Positions 34,868 to 47,310 of a stretch of DNA of 64,000 nt are shown one piece after another; position 1 is the first letter of the stretch; each line of letters opens with the position of its first letter. The DNA is taken from positions 18,434,135-18,498,134 of the forward strand of contig CM037462.1 of assembly GCA_021014325.1 (NCBI GenBank). The letters are read 5' to 3'. This DNA is from Plazaster borealis. Taxonomy: Eukaryota; Echinodermata; Asteroidea; Forcipulatida; Labidiasteridae. Made by a program: the position numbers and the translations under genes. The notes below the pieces were generated by a model, which made no database searches, had not been told where the DNA came from, and saw only the letters and a program-made list of their open reading frames with translations.

Positions 34868-35247
34868 AAAGGCACTGGACACGTTTGGTAATTGTCAAAG
34901 ACCAGTATTCTCACTTGGTGTATCCCAACATATGCATAAAATAACAAGCCTGTGAAAATTTGGGCTCAATTGGTCATCGAGGTTGCAAGAAAATAATGAA
35001 AGAAAAAACACCCTTGTTGTACAAATTTGTGTGCTTTCAGATACCTGAAAAAGGCTTTTTGCCTGAAGTCTTTTAATATTTTAGAGAGAAATTACCTCTT
35101 TCTCAAAAACTACGTTACTTCAGAGAGAGTAGTTTCTCACAATGTTTTACACTATCAACAGCTCTCCGTTGCTCGTTACCAAGTAAGTTTTTATGCTAAT
35201 ATATATTTTGAGTAATTATACCAATCGTGTACAGTACATGCCTTTAA
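34868..35247 (-). mobile_element. TTAA-bounded foldback element, family A, copy 3
   Basis: This copy is in inverse orientation. It begins with the end that reads AAAGGCACTGGACACGTTTG and GTCAAAGACCAG, and finishes CATGCCTTTAA. The central palindrome is degraded to a longer, imperfect AAAAGGCTTTTTGCC. The ORF at 35027-35215 is internal repeat sequence. Confidence 0.83.
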
Positions 35248-35351
35248 ACGTTTTGCATAAAACATCAGCATACGATTCGATTGGTCAGAAACTCGTCATC
35301 ACGTATTTAGAGATGAATCACTGAATCGTTTGAAACAACTAATTGAGGATA

Positions 35352-35545
35352 ATCGGATTAAAGGTAGGGTCATAGATTGGTTAAAACTCCAAAAATTCAT
35401 GGCCATAACAATTTACCTTGTAAGAAGCACTGCAGCTGTTGATGTATATACTATTTTGAAGAAGAAGAAAAAGGATTCCCTTCGAAGTAATAGTTTGGAT
35501 TGTTCACCCCAAAACATTTGAAACTGAGAAATGATTCAGATTTCT
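35352..35545 (+). mobile_element. Truncated relative of families A and B
   Basis: It begins TTAAAGGTAGGGTCATAGAT and keeps the left-half pattern ACCTTGTAAGAAGCACTGC, GCTGTTGATGTATATAC and AAACTGAGAAATGATTCAGA. The right half and right terminal repeat are absent. Confidence 0.5.
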
Positions 35546-36239
35546 GAGGGTTGGTGTCCGTTCGCGAATGCTGCGGATGTTGTTGGTACCCGCTGTCACC
35601 TCGCTAAACGTGGATGGGTTCGACGTTCTTGTGCAAATACCGTGACAGTTTTTTGCTGTTTTCTTAAAAAGCTGTATTCAGCTGAAACTTAATAATTTAG
35701 CCTATAAATCAACATTACGTAGACAAACACCAATCTATAACCCTTACCCTAAAATTGGATCGTTTCAAGCGCGTTACAAGGTCAGCTTCTCTTTGCATCC
35801 TGAGGAGCAATTTTATCGAATCACTTTCACAAAATAATATCACAAAAATATGAAATTTGCTTTTTCAAAAACTCATCACGTTCATTTGCCAAAATTAAAT
35901 TTAAAACAATTTGTCGTGTGAAAAGGGCTTTCGTCAATAAATACCAGCCATTATCGACGAGAGTTATCACCAGATGCTTCTATCATATATGAAATGTTTC
36001 TGGAGCTTGACAGTTTAAAAAATATACCGGGTATTCTTCCAAAGACAAAATTGTTCTACCACACTTTTACAAATCCCGCTGTACTTGTGGAAAGTTGGTC
36101 CTTACCCAATTGCATATTTATTTTCGGTCTAGGTCTCAACGTTGTTTATCCTTGTCTAAGTTTGACGTTGTTGTTGTTTGTTTGTTTCTGTATCTTTGTA
36201 CACGGGCTATTCCTTTATAAGTATCAGATTTTATAACAT
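35546..36239. other. No feature seen
   Basis: The ORF at 35994-36236 is hydrophobic at its C-terminus and has no recognisable family. Confidence 0.4.
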
Positions 36240-36480
36240 ATATCCACTATTATTATTAACATAAACATAACAAAACAATTACCATTTATAAGGCAAATAC
36301 CGTCAAGTTCATAGCGACATAATATCATTAACATGGATAGAGGTGAGTCGTAAGAGCTTGAAGAAATAGAGATCAACTAACAGATTCTCTAATGACTGGA
36401 GGAAGATTGTTCCAAATCATTGGTCCAGCTACTGAACACCTTATTGTACTCTAGTGTATTAAATTATAATGTGGAAATAC
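36240..36480 (+). repeat. Old dispersed repeat related to 10380-10640
   Basis: TTATTATTAACATAAACATA and ACCATTTATAAGGCAAATAC are followed, at about 36420, by TTGGTCCAGCTACTGAACAC. This matches the arrangement near 10420-10620 in order but with strong divergence. Confidence 0.4.
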
Positions 36481-37177
36481 GTGGTACCCGCGAACCTCAA
36501 CTTGATTTTGATAGTCCGTGTGAATGTGGCCTGCAAAAGAAACGCACAATCCCTTTAAACAATTTCTGAAGCTTCGACCGACCACCCGTTATGTGACTTT
36601 GATTGACATTTTTGTAAGCTCGCGTTATTTTACACCAATATTTCAAGCCTGTGTTGTGATATTTAACTCATTCATAACCGACTGAAAAGTAATTAGCTGT
36701 GATTTTGGTGTTGTTTCTAGCCAGACCGTGGGTAAACAATTGGTTAATTCAAAAACAAATTGAGAAAATTGTTGGCCTACATAAAAAAAAGGTGTGATTT
36801 GAGGGTCATGGATGCCTTCGTGAAACTGCGATTTTGGGCACGGCAGGCTCTGAGCTCATACTTGCCGAGCTTGACAACCTAGATCTGAGACCTCACCGGA
36901 GCTGATGTACGACACGCATTAATTTCGAAAAGGCCCCTTATTAAGTACTTATAATAAAGCTGAATTAATTTAAATCGCTTCATGGGAAAACTTTTTTTTT
37001 ACAAAAACAGGTGCATGACCCCTCTAGGAAAATAACAAAAAATTAAAACAAGATTTTAAGTTATTGACAGTTGAAAGATTGACAGTTTGGGAAGACTCTG
37101 TTCAGCGCCCACTTTTGATTCGAAACAAACAATCAAGGCACAAAATGTTGCATGAGGGGCGTGGGTGAAACGTCTTT
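36481..37177. other. No feature seen
   Basis: No gene, RNA or repeat was recognised. Confidence 0.4.
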
Positions 37178-37502
37178 AAAGGCACTATACACGTTTGGTA
37201 ATTACTCAAAATATATATTAACATACAAACTGACTTGGTAACGAGCAACGGAGAGCTGTTGATAGTATAAAACATTGTGAGAAACGACTCCCTCTGAAGT
37301 AACGTAGTTTTTGAGAAAGAGGTAATTTCTCACTAAAATAATAAAATACTTTTTGCAAGAAGCTTTTTATTCCTATCTGAAAGCACACAAATTTATACAA
37401 CAAGGGTGTTTTTCTTTCAACATTTTCTTGCAACTTCGATGACCAATTGAGCCCAAATTTTCACAGGCTTGTTATTTTATGCATATGGTGGGATACACCA
37501 AG
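37178..37502 (+). mobile_element. Family A foldback element, copy 4, right end missing
   Basis: The left end is TTAAAGGCACTATACACGTT and the interior is intact through GGGATACACCAAG. The last 50 or so bp of the family, including the right terminal repeat, are absent. Family B copy 5 starts immediately, so this is a chimeric junction. Confidence 0.8.
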
Positions 37503-37504
37503 CC

Positions 37505-37915
37505 TTAAAAGGGCCTGTATTGGTAATTACTCATAAAACTAATAGCAATAAAAACTTACTTGGTAAGAAGTACAGCAGCTTCTGATAGTATAAAGCATTT
37601 TGAGAAACATTTCACTTTGAAGTAATCTGGTTATTGAAAAAAATATATATCAGTTTTTACCCAAACATTTTTGAATATGAGAAGCGTTTCTGACAGAAAC
37701 GTTTCTCAGATCGTGCATTCCGTCCAATTGCAGATTATTCTTCCTGCGTGGACATAACCGCTCCAGATTTTCGGCAATATCTCAAAAACGCTACCACCTT
37801 TTGAAATGAAATTTTCACAGGTTATTTTTACGGTATATTTATCTTACAACTATATAGGATTGTAACAGTGGGTTCCACCTACCAAACGTACACATTTCCC
37901 TTTAAACCTTCTCCA
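37505..37915 (-). mobile_element. TTAA-bounded foldback element, family B, copy 5
   Basis: It opens TTAAAAGGGCCTGTATTGGT, contains a central hairpin GAAGCGTTTCTGACAGAAAC and the block AACCGCTCCAGATTTTCGGC, and closes with TTTCCCTTTAA. It abuts family A copy 4. Confidence 0.8.
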
Positions 37916-38336
37916 GTGCGTCATGCCACATAAGAACCTCCTGCCCTGAAACACTTCAGAACAATCGTTGAACTCCTCGCGTAAAAATAACTCATATCTA
38001 GTACGTAAACAAATAAATGGACAATTGGAAAGGCACTTGGAATAGCCCAAAAATAGCACATGGCTATGGGACATTGTATAAAGACACAATGTTTCGTCTT
38101 TCAGTGAAATGCTGTAGGGAAGCCCTTTATTTTTTTCTCTGGCCTTAAGGGGGACTGGACAAAATGTAATAAGCTCCCAATAGATCTCTACCATACTGCC
38201 ACCATCGCAGTCAGGTTTCTTGTGTGCAGCAGCTATAAAAGAATACAGATTCTTTATATTCCATCAAGGACTCTGACTATTATACATAGTACAAACCCTC
38301 TATTTTCTTTACACTGATTTGAATGGAAGCACGATG
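37916..38336. other. No feature seen
   Basis: A 114-codon minus frame (37850-38194) starts inside family B copy 5 and has no domain. Confidence 0.4.
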
Positions 38337-38562
38337 GCAAAAACTGGGGTGTTAAAATTTACATCATGGGTGTTGTAATTTATAGATACTATAGAGAGAA
38401 TAGAAATTTACACCAAAGGGTGTTGAAATAACACCAATTACTACCAAAAACAATTACATTGGTGTTATTGAACGCACTGTGATGTTAATTATGATTCTCT
38501 CTTCGGTATCTATACGTGACAACACCCATAGTGTCAATATTAACACCCCAGTTTTTGCAGTG
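38337..38562. mobile_element. Family C palindromic element, copy 4
   Basis: It runs from CAAAAACTGGGGTGTTAAAA to TTAACACCCCAGTTTTTGCA. The arms pair almost throughout. This is the clearest copy for reading the terminal repeat. Confidence 0.82.
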
Positions 38563-39045
38563 TACGCTATGATGAAAGCCCTTTTATCGAAGAGGTGGAG
38601 AGTGACCGATTGTACATCTTCACTTTAACAAACTATATATAAATGCAGCTACAGATATTTCACCACCGGCAAGTGCCTAACACATCACCGGTTGACCTGT
38701 CACATATCACCTGTCAGTTAGCCCCCAAAAAGTCAGAATTTGAGCAAACAGAGAAAGGGGCATTTTTCTCCTTGCTGTAAAAACAATATTGCAAAACATA
38801 ATGGGGAACACCTGAGGTCGTGGTTTTTTTTGTGTTCAGATGATTAAAAGCTGACAATGTTCGCAGTTGGTGCACACAATCTCACTAGGTTAAGCATCAA
38901 CACCTGGTATAGGGTGACTTTTGTCACAATGAGAGTAAACGGACGGGCAAGGACAAATACTGTAAATATTTAGCCAACAATTCGCACCTGTATTGTTGAT
39001 GTTTGTGGCGGCCAATTGTATCACATTTACTCACCCTCTTTTTGT
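38563..39045. other. No feature seen
   Basis: No gene, RNA or repeat was recognised. Confidence 0.4.
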
Positions 39046-39428
39046 TTAAAGGTATTATACACCAGGATTGATAAGGATTACACACATCATTGTTTAATTT
39101 TAGTCTGAAATCTTACTGATTATGAAGTTTATAATAGAACCATTTTTTTCTTCTTCTGTGAAAAATTTCCCTCTGGAATGAAGTCATATTCGAGAAAACT
39201 GTATCACAAAAACGCAACAGCTGATTTCGGTTGTCCCAAATTAAGGACAATGTGTTTACATGCTGAAAATTGTGCATGTTTTTTTATTATTTTCTCCTGA
39301 CTCACACAAAGGATTAAGCCCAAATTTCCTTGGTTTGTTATTTCATGTATAATGGTTGATCACACAAAACATGAACACTATCTGCAACTATTTTGTCAGC
39401 TCACACCAATCCTGTACAATACCTTTAA
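39046..39428. mobile_element. TTAA-bounded foldback element, family D
   Basis: The left end is TTAAAGGTATTATACACCAG followed by GATTG. The right end is CAATCCTGTACAATACC followed by TTTAA. The interior is distantly related to family A (AAGCCCAAATTTCCTTGGTT, then TTGTTATTTCATG), but the terminal repeat carries GATTG where A and B carry the CGTTTGG sequence. It is non-coding. Confidence 0.72.
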
Positions 39429-41654
39429 TAGTATATGGGATTTGAGGCATTGCATGGTGAGGTATCAACAAATATATTTGGTTCGCGGTAACACCATGTG
39501 TATATCTACTTGCTAGGTAGATTTTGTTCTTTAATAATAATTATACTTCTTTGCCATGTTCCTAAAAACAATAGTTAATACAGATTGTTATTAAACACCC
39601 CCTCTTTTGACATCCCTTGGTCTGCTTTGAAATTAATTTGAATTGGATAAAAGAGAAAATGGCTGCATCATCGTTGAAAGTGCTACAGTGGTAATTCTTA
39701 AGTGTGGCCACTACCCACAAGCATAATGACACCCAGTAGCAAGTTCTTACCACAGCCAAATCCCATGTCTTCGACTATTTTGTCAGCTCTACCAATCCTG
39801 TATAGTGTCTTAAAGGGCTGTTTAAGGCATCAAGCTTTCAAGAATTACTAACCTGAATGTATAATTTCAGCGAGTATCCATTTCACTTTGCTGTGATTCT
39901 TGTAACACAGGCTACCGTACAGTTGGGGCGGCCATCTTTGTCATATATTTTCTGTATGCAAACATTGATATGACTGCTCATAAATGTATGTCAATTTTCC
40001 AAACCAGCCACAGTGACACCTTCTCCTGCATAAAAGAAATTTTTTAAAAGGTGGTTGTTGAATGATAAGGGACTGTCAATTGCATTATTTATAACGTCGA
40101 TGGTATGGGTCCCTGTGTACCTTAGAAAGGATAAGAGATGGGATTCATACAAAGGGGCCAGACTATTTTACCCTGTAAGCCTCAGTTTGGGGTCTTAAGT
40201 ATTTTGTATGGGAGAAAACTGGAATCTCCATAATAAAGGTCCATATAGTCTTCCCTCAAGCAACAAAACACAGAAAAAAACAGTGAAATGTTTAAAGTTG
40301 TAAGGTAAACAGCTGAAGCTTTATACACAATCTCGAATGACGAATGGTGAACGTCAGCAAAAGCAAATGTATGATCAATCAACCGCAATCTATGAAAGAA
40401 TGATTGTTTCCAGCTCGAGTACAGTTGGCTAACCCTTATTTTGTCCCACCTCCTTCCCACCACCGAGCATCCATCAACGTCGAACCCATATGCATCCTCA
40501 ACACCTCTCCTGTCAACCCCACCCTTACCAATTCGACCAGTGCCCTAAACCCTACACGGAACGGAGGAACTCTTTCATCAGCCGGTCTTTCTGAGATCTC
40601 CAAACATCCGGGTGTAAATCGCCCAACCCTCAAATCAAATCCATTGGTGTCTTACGTTAGTAATTATCACTATTGGACAGTTCAACACTAAATATTTTGT
40701 CACCCACCCGCCCGTCTGGGGGTTTACTCTTTGGAAGCTTCCCCCCGCCGGCCAAACTGCTCTTATTACGGGGAATCGTGTTGACTACGGGGGGCTAACC
40801 TTGAGGGTGGAAAGCGGTCTTGATAGGGCGGGGGAATACATCTCAAAGCAACCGACAGAGACACAGACATTCCTGAGCGTCTGGCTCCAGATGCCTCCGC
40901 ACCTGCACAACTCATTAAACACCCTAGTCCGGGCATTCCATTCTGGTGAGACGCTGTTTGGGGTCCATCGCTCGGGAAGATCGCGCCATCATCAAGGGGG
41001 AGATGACGGCGCCAGATGGTCTCTGTCTGCAGGTAAACTCATTTCGGGAGTGTGGTAGGTGGATTGGTAGAATAGAAACAGAGCTCAGGACTGGACCTTT
41101 AAATTTGAATAGCGCCCCCATTGCCTCAAAAATTGCAGGGACAGTCTTGGGGTAGCGATTGCTTGTAAAAACAACGACAACAACCAAACACAGTTTGTAA
41201 AAAAGCAGACTTAAAAACCAATATAAATGGTGGTTGGTTTAAATCTATCAAGGAAACAATTCCGTCTGAAATACCGTCACTTTTTAGAAAAATTACGATT
41301 ATTACTGAGTTTAATTCTCTTCCCACTGTTGCTAATGAGAATAATGAGTATAATGAGTTGCTAATGAGTATAAGACTGTTCAAATGTTGCGTGTATTCAA
41401 TACGTTCGGGCAGGTTTAAAGTGCGCAACGTTGTTTTCCTTTTCATTCAGGGCCATGTCCGAACGATACGACTTTGGGCTACTGCTTTGGCTGCAGCAGC
41501 AACGTTGACTCGATAGGCATTTTCAGCAATGCGCGCAGCAGAAAGTGCAGAAGTGTCACACATAGCAAAGTATACGTAGGGGTTGAAGGCTCTAAATAAT
41601 GTTGGAATACGCGCGAACTTGCACATGAGCCAGTGATTGATTCTACATAACGCA
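39429..41654. other. No supported gene; family D right-end fragment at 39769-39816
   Basis: TATTTTGTCAGCTCTACCAA and TCCTGTATAGTGTCTTAAAG near 39775-39816 are the right end of another family D copy. From 40400 to 41150 the GC content rises and ORFs of 65-95 codons occur on both strands, without recognisable domains. Confidence 0.4.
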
Positions 41655-42125
41655 CTATAAAAACTACCGGGTCAGAAATGACCCATATTCCTGGTCACAA
41701 GGGCCCCGACCCCTTCTGGGTCAAAAGGGGCCCGAACCCGACCCCTTCTGGGTCAGACTGACCCGGAGAATGGTTAACAATGGGATTTAAATTCGGATTC
41801 TGCGCCAGTTTAACTCATTTCTAGGTCATTTATGACACAGATTCCGGGTCACACTGACCCAGGAATGGGTCAGGCCCCAAGGACCCGGATCTGGGTCAAT
41901 TCTGACCCGGGAGTGTTTTGAGTATATTGTACGTTTATTCAGACCCTTCTGGGTCAGGCTGACCCGTAAAGTGGTTACAAGAGGGATTTTTACTCGAATT
42001 CTGCGTAAGTTTGAACCATTTCAGGGTCACATTGACACAAATTCCGGGGCAGCCCGACCCAAAATGGGTCAGGCCCCCTGGGTTACGGAATCCGGGTCAA
42101 TTCTGACCCGGAAGTTCCCAGAGTG
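41655..42125 (+). repeat. Family E element (GGGTCA palindromes), copies 2 and 3 in tandem
   Basis: Two units are juxtaposed near 41945. The first runs from AAAACTACCGGGTCAGAAAT to TTGTACGTTTATTCAGACC, the second from CTTCTGGGTCAGGCTGACCC to TTCTGACCCGGAAG. Many internal GGGTCA/TGACCC palindromes are present, so the DNA should be hairpin-prone. The second unit lacks its left part. Confidence 0.7.
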
Positions 42126-43999
42126 CATTAGAAGAGCAGTTATATTTCATGCAGTATGATGAAATGGCTTCTTTGCGCTAATCTTAAGTGTAGTGAGACG
42201 CTCCTTTTTTTGTTTTACTGTTAACTATTGTTTTGTAGGTCAGAGAACCTGCAACAACAGCCTTGACTTTGTATACGTTCAAGCGAGGGTTTTCGGCGGG
42301 AGAGTTCTGGGGTGCGATTTCGGACGATGCACTACCTGTTCTTTCGCCAAGTAACAAGTTTCTAGGTGGCCTTGTTTTCTGTGTTTTTTGGCTAATTTCT
42401 GAGATGCCTTTGTGGCATTACTACCGGTTCCCATTTTACACCAGCTTTAAAATGTTATACGATTGACGGACTGAAGATATCTGCTTAAGTACGAATACAT
42501 GAAAATAAAATATAATTTTATAGATTTAACAATGTGGAATTGCAAAGGACATAAACGATTCTTAACCTGATTTTTTGAGAGAAAAACAAGAGAAAGTGAC
42601 AAAACGGGAGTAAATGCAAATTTTAAAGATAAAACAAAACAAAACAAAACAAGGAAATAGTGTTTGAAAGGCAGGTAGGATCATCGTTTGGTTTTTGTCA
42701 GCGTAATGCTGAGATTTATAATGTAATATTATCAGGAAAGATACAATCAAAGTCACCTGTGAAAGTTGCAGTTGAATACAGTGACTATACTTGTTAATAA
42801 AACAGCAACAAATGTCACGGTATTTTCACCAAGAACGCCGAATCCATCCACGGTTTTAGGAAGGTGGCAGCGGGTACCTACCGCATCTCTGGCCGCAGCA
42901 TTCACAAACGGACACCACGGAAATTTGAATCTCCAAAACTTGCCTCGAGGCGAGTTTATGCAGATTCAAATTTTTCGACATTGATTAATTTCTAATCAAC
43001 GGGGGCAGTTCAGAAGTATTTCGAAAGAAGCTTACCATACCATTCTTGATAACAATAGGCCTATGCTTTCGGATAAGAGTTACACATTTTGTCGGAGTCA
43101 TTTAAATACCAAATTATGACCCAACCTTTAATAGTGAAGAAAAAGACCGAACAAACGATTACAATAATACAGGTTACAGAGACATGGTAATACGAAGAGA
43201 GACAAAGATTCAGAACATGTTATGATAGAAACAGCACAGGGCATTGATGACATAATGTTAGTGAGATACTGAATGCAAATTGTTTCCTTTTTGAAACTGG
43301 TTCAGCTAATCTGGTATTATAAAGAGAAACAATTTCTTTAAAGGGAGGGGGGGCTTAGTGTTGACATTGTGTACATTCACCTCGGTGGGGGGAAGGGATA
43401 CAAGAAGTTGAGACTGTTTTGTGCCATGGTGGGCGACTTGGTGGGATATTTCTGCGTCTCATGAACCGATGACCGTTTGAAAATGACCTGAAGCGTCTTC
43501 AGAGAGTGGTGTAACCCGCCAACATGATAAAAAGATGGTGGAACGCCCGCTGCAGTGTGCCGCTCTACAATGACTTGAACGCCGTGTCACATGGTAATCG
43601 AAGCTGGAGCGAAGAAAGCCTAGCCCCCGGGGGGTGGGGGAAGAGGCAATTAATTTATAGGCCCTGTGAATGAGGTTGAACCGAAAATATTTTCTCGTAT
43701 AGGTAGTGTCGCAATCATCCACACTGGCTCCGGGGGTCCGGCAGAATGCCAGGGCTGGGTGACGCGGTGTGCTGGGGATATGGGCTTACATCGCCTCGGT
43801 CTCGCTGACAAGTGATACTTCCGAACCGCTGCGGAGGTTGTTCCTATCAATGCCAATCGTCTTCCATTCCATTATTCCAGTCTTTTCAAGAAAACCTCTC
43901 ACAAGATGCTTAGACATCGATAAAGAAAAGCCTGTATGTTCAATTGGACTTCATCATACGGTGCGGTAATCTCGAGTAGTTTTCATGCTCCACGGAAGT
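42126..43999. other. No supported gene
   Basis: A short (AAAAC)n tract lies at 42631-42653 and a G-rich patch at 43340-43396. ORFs are short and lack motifs. Confidence 0.4.
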
Positions 44000-44115
44000 C
44001 TATACACGCTACCCGAAATTGAGGCTGAAAGTGAAACGAGCCTGGTGCCCTTAATACACTTGTGTAGTTAGTCATCACTTGGGTCAGGAAGTCAGACCGG
44101 GATAACCATGGCGTG
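44000..44115 (+). repeat. Weak family F fragment
   Basis: The sequence GAAATTGAGGCTGAAAGTGA then CGAGCCTGGTGCCCTTAATA follows the order of the family F core but is strongly diverged. Confidence 0.35.
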
Positions 44116-47055
44116 ATGTAGTACAAGTTCAAATAAGGACATCATGTTTTTTGTTCAGTGCAAATCAACCACGTGACCGAACCTATAGAAGTCAAATAGT
44201 AGTCTGGCCCCTCCTTTGTGTAAGACCCAGCGCTTGTAAAGTCATAATTATGTACAGGGCATCTTACCAAAAGAAATGCCCACGGCATAGTATTGGAGGT
44301 CTATATCTTCTCCGAAGCCACCTTCCTAGGTTACCTGAAGTTGCTTACAACAACTCCTTACCGTCGAAAAAAAAACTTTGGACAACATTTTTCTTTCTTG
44401 GATTCTGGCCTCGCGGGCTTTTTCAATTTTGTTTTGCATATCAACTACATGGGAATAGCCTCAATCCTCCATCCAGTGATATCACGCGGGGCCCGGGCGA
44501 TATCAACGTCTAACAAGTTTCGAATGTCACACGAGGATTCGTATTTCAAATAATGTTGTTCTCTTTACGTCTGTCTGGAGGGCGATTCAATTCAGCAAAG
44601 AGAGAAATAAGCGGGCAGGGGACATTTTCAGCGTTGGCTTAATTGATCAGCTCCAACGCGTCGAGGAGGTACCCCCCGAATGCGAGCTATTCGCTCCTCA
44701 TTAGTTTTATATTACTGAGTCCAAAGGACCCCGAGTGGACGATGAATATGGGCAAGGAATTGTCCCAGGCGTTTAAAGTCCACTTGAAAATCACACCCTG
44801 CCTAAGTGTCGTATCGCATTAATTGCAAATGAAATCATCTCAAATCTCCACTCTTTTATACATTATTGTATTGAATGTCCTTCCTCAGAATGCATGAAAA
44901 TGTTCTCCCCAGCCGCAGCTACTTCGAGTTTTGAGGCGACTTTAAAGAGAAGGTGGACAACATGCAGTTGGGAGCGATAGTATTGTTTTTGAGTCTATGT
45001 GGGGGAAACAGCGAACTGAGAAGATGAGGAAGCGGGGTTCCAGCTTTCAGGTCCCGGCTTCCTACTGACTCTTCCTTCTCCTTGGTTCCACTCCATGAAC
45101 AATGCACCTTTTTCGTCGTTCTAGGTGAATTTACACTCGTCATGTTGTTTTTATATAGACATGCCTTGTGTTTATGTGCTCCTTCAAACTCTCGGATTTT
45201 CTCATCTCAAGGTGCAATCATTTCATCTCACCCGTTTGCAGGTACATCTTTATACTAATCTTTGTCTTGATTGCAAAAACGCTGAAAGCTTTCGAATTTT
45301 TCCCAACACAGAGAATGTTCGCTACCTCCATGGTTTCACATACCAAGTATAAAGACTGAAACTAAACCCTCTCCTATCAAAAAGAACCATCTGCTCTGAG
45401 AGTTTATCAAGAAGCTAAATACCAGAGACCAAGTTCACAGATCTTGCAGATATCCACCCGCTTCCCTAAAGAATTATTACTGTTGTATACGCATCTGAAC
45501 CAACATGATAGGGGCACCAAATAAATACACCCTATCTAAAAAAGACTGTGACTTTCGAGTCTTCACGTATAGGACAAACAGGAGCGGTGAAACGGAACCT
45601 GACCCAGAAAAAGCTCAACTCCCCACAGGCGAACCCTCCTGGCGACGAATGGGGCCAACAACGTCTATACCTGGTAACGAGGGCGGGCGAATTTCAAACA
45701 CTATTACAAGCATTTCCGGGAGGTGCTGTGAATCAACATAATACTGCTACCTTTGCTTGTGGACACATTTCCTGTCCTCGGTGTCACATTCGATCAGAGT
45801 GTGAATGAAAGAAACTCAATTTTCATTTTGTTCCCGCCATGAATTTTATTCCGAACTTTAGAGGGCGTTTCGTTTCTAAACCAGTCGGACTTAAAGGTCC
45901 ACTCTCTTTGCATTTGCCTTGGGAAGTTTGGTGCACAAAATAATTACTTTTGACCCTTTAGGGAAACACATTTAAAAGCATAACAAACAAACGAACAAAC
46001 ACCCCAACAAACAAAAAAACAACAACAAACAAACAACTAAAATCTCTCAAAAGAACATGAGTAGGTTGGGGGTCAACAATTCTCAGGCACCATTTTCTTC
46101 TGCTCAAGCTGTGTTTCGCATACAATCTTGGGTTTTGGGGCAGCCGCACCAAGATCTCCCCTGACCCCCCCCCCATTAACGCATCACTGTTCCTCAGTAC
46201 TTGGGTGTAAAGTTAATAACTTTTACCCAAGGTGTGCACTGATTCTCCTTTAAGACTTTGGCGTCTCTTTTGGTAGTCTCTTCTCGAGCGTTACTAAAGT
46301 CGCTCTCGGTGTGTTAACTCTGCACGTGAGCCAGCAGCGTTTGTCTGAAATCTAGGGAAGGGTTTCAGAGGTTGTTGCAATGTGACATCGATCTGGGGCG
46401 CAGCGGTGCGTCCATTCGCAAATGAATGAAGTACTCTTACCCTTATGAGCTGTCCGTGGCCCTCTCTGATGACAAGAGTCACAAAGTGCCTCAATTTTTC
46501 TCGATCTCTGTATGAAGGAAAATGGTCTATGGAGTATCTAAGGCTATGTCATAATATACGAAGTTGCCAGGGTGTCTAATACCGGACGTACGATACACAG
46601 AAACACTAAAGCTGTGGGTAGGATCCACTTTACAACCTCGTACACCGAGGCACTTCAGAGCGAGGAAAAATATAAAACGAAACGTAAAGATGATGCAAGA
46701 AGAAAAGTTTCAACATGAACAACACACATGTTATAAATATAGTACCGTCCTGAAACAATAACAGCTAATTTTCTTTTGTTTTTTCGTACCAAATCTACAA
46801 ATTCAAATGAAATCTGGAAACAAAATAATAGTCTGGTACAATTTACTTTTAGTGGCAGAAAGCACCCGTAACCATTATTACGTTCAGGGAATCAGACTAA
46901 GATAGTCTCAGGTTTATTTATCTTATCTCCGGTGCTGGTCAGATAAGAACTTTGCGCAATGTAGTGGTGCTATAAGTAATAATAATAATACTAATAATTT
47001 GGGAGGCTATAAATCATCCTTACTCGCAGCTAAGAAACCGAATTGCGAAAGACGT
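44116..47055. other. No supported gene; A/C-rich simple repeat at 45978-46038
   Basis: ORFs of up to 120 codons (for example 44151-44513) lack recognisable domains. The AAC/AAAC-rich tract at 45978-46038 is simple sequence, and an (AAT)n tract lies at 46977-46998. Confidence 0.4.
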
Positions 47056-47057
47056 GG

Positions 47058-47310
47058 GTATAACGTGTTCGAGCTGCTGGCATGCAAGGGCGCCATTGGC
47101 AGCCAGCCACATCGACCCATATATGACCACAGAGCACAGCCAGGGGTCGAAAGTGTTTGATTTTTCCGGAGGGCCCGGAGAAAAAAAGCCCCGTGGCATA
47201 GGAGAGAACCAGCGCACAACTCTACTCACATTATGGCCCTAGCTGGGTATCGAACAAGGGTCACATTGGGGAGAGGCGAGCGCTTTAAACACAAAGCCAA
47301 CCATGCCACA
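47058..47310 (-). repeat. tRNA-derived SINE, family H, copy 1
   Basis: On the minus strand the tRNA-like head runs GTGGCATGGTTGGCTTTGTG to GTTCGATACCCAGC (box B), followed by a body containing GGTTCTCTCCTATGCCACGG and TGGGTCGATGTGGCTGGCTG. The same order occurs at 53529-53799. The overlapping ORFs on both strands here are SINE sequence. Confidence 0.75.
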
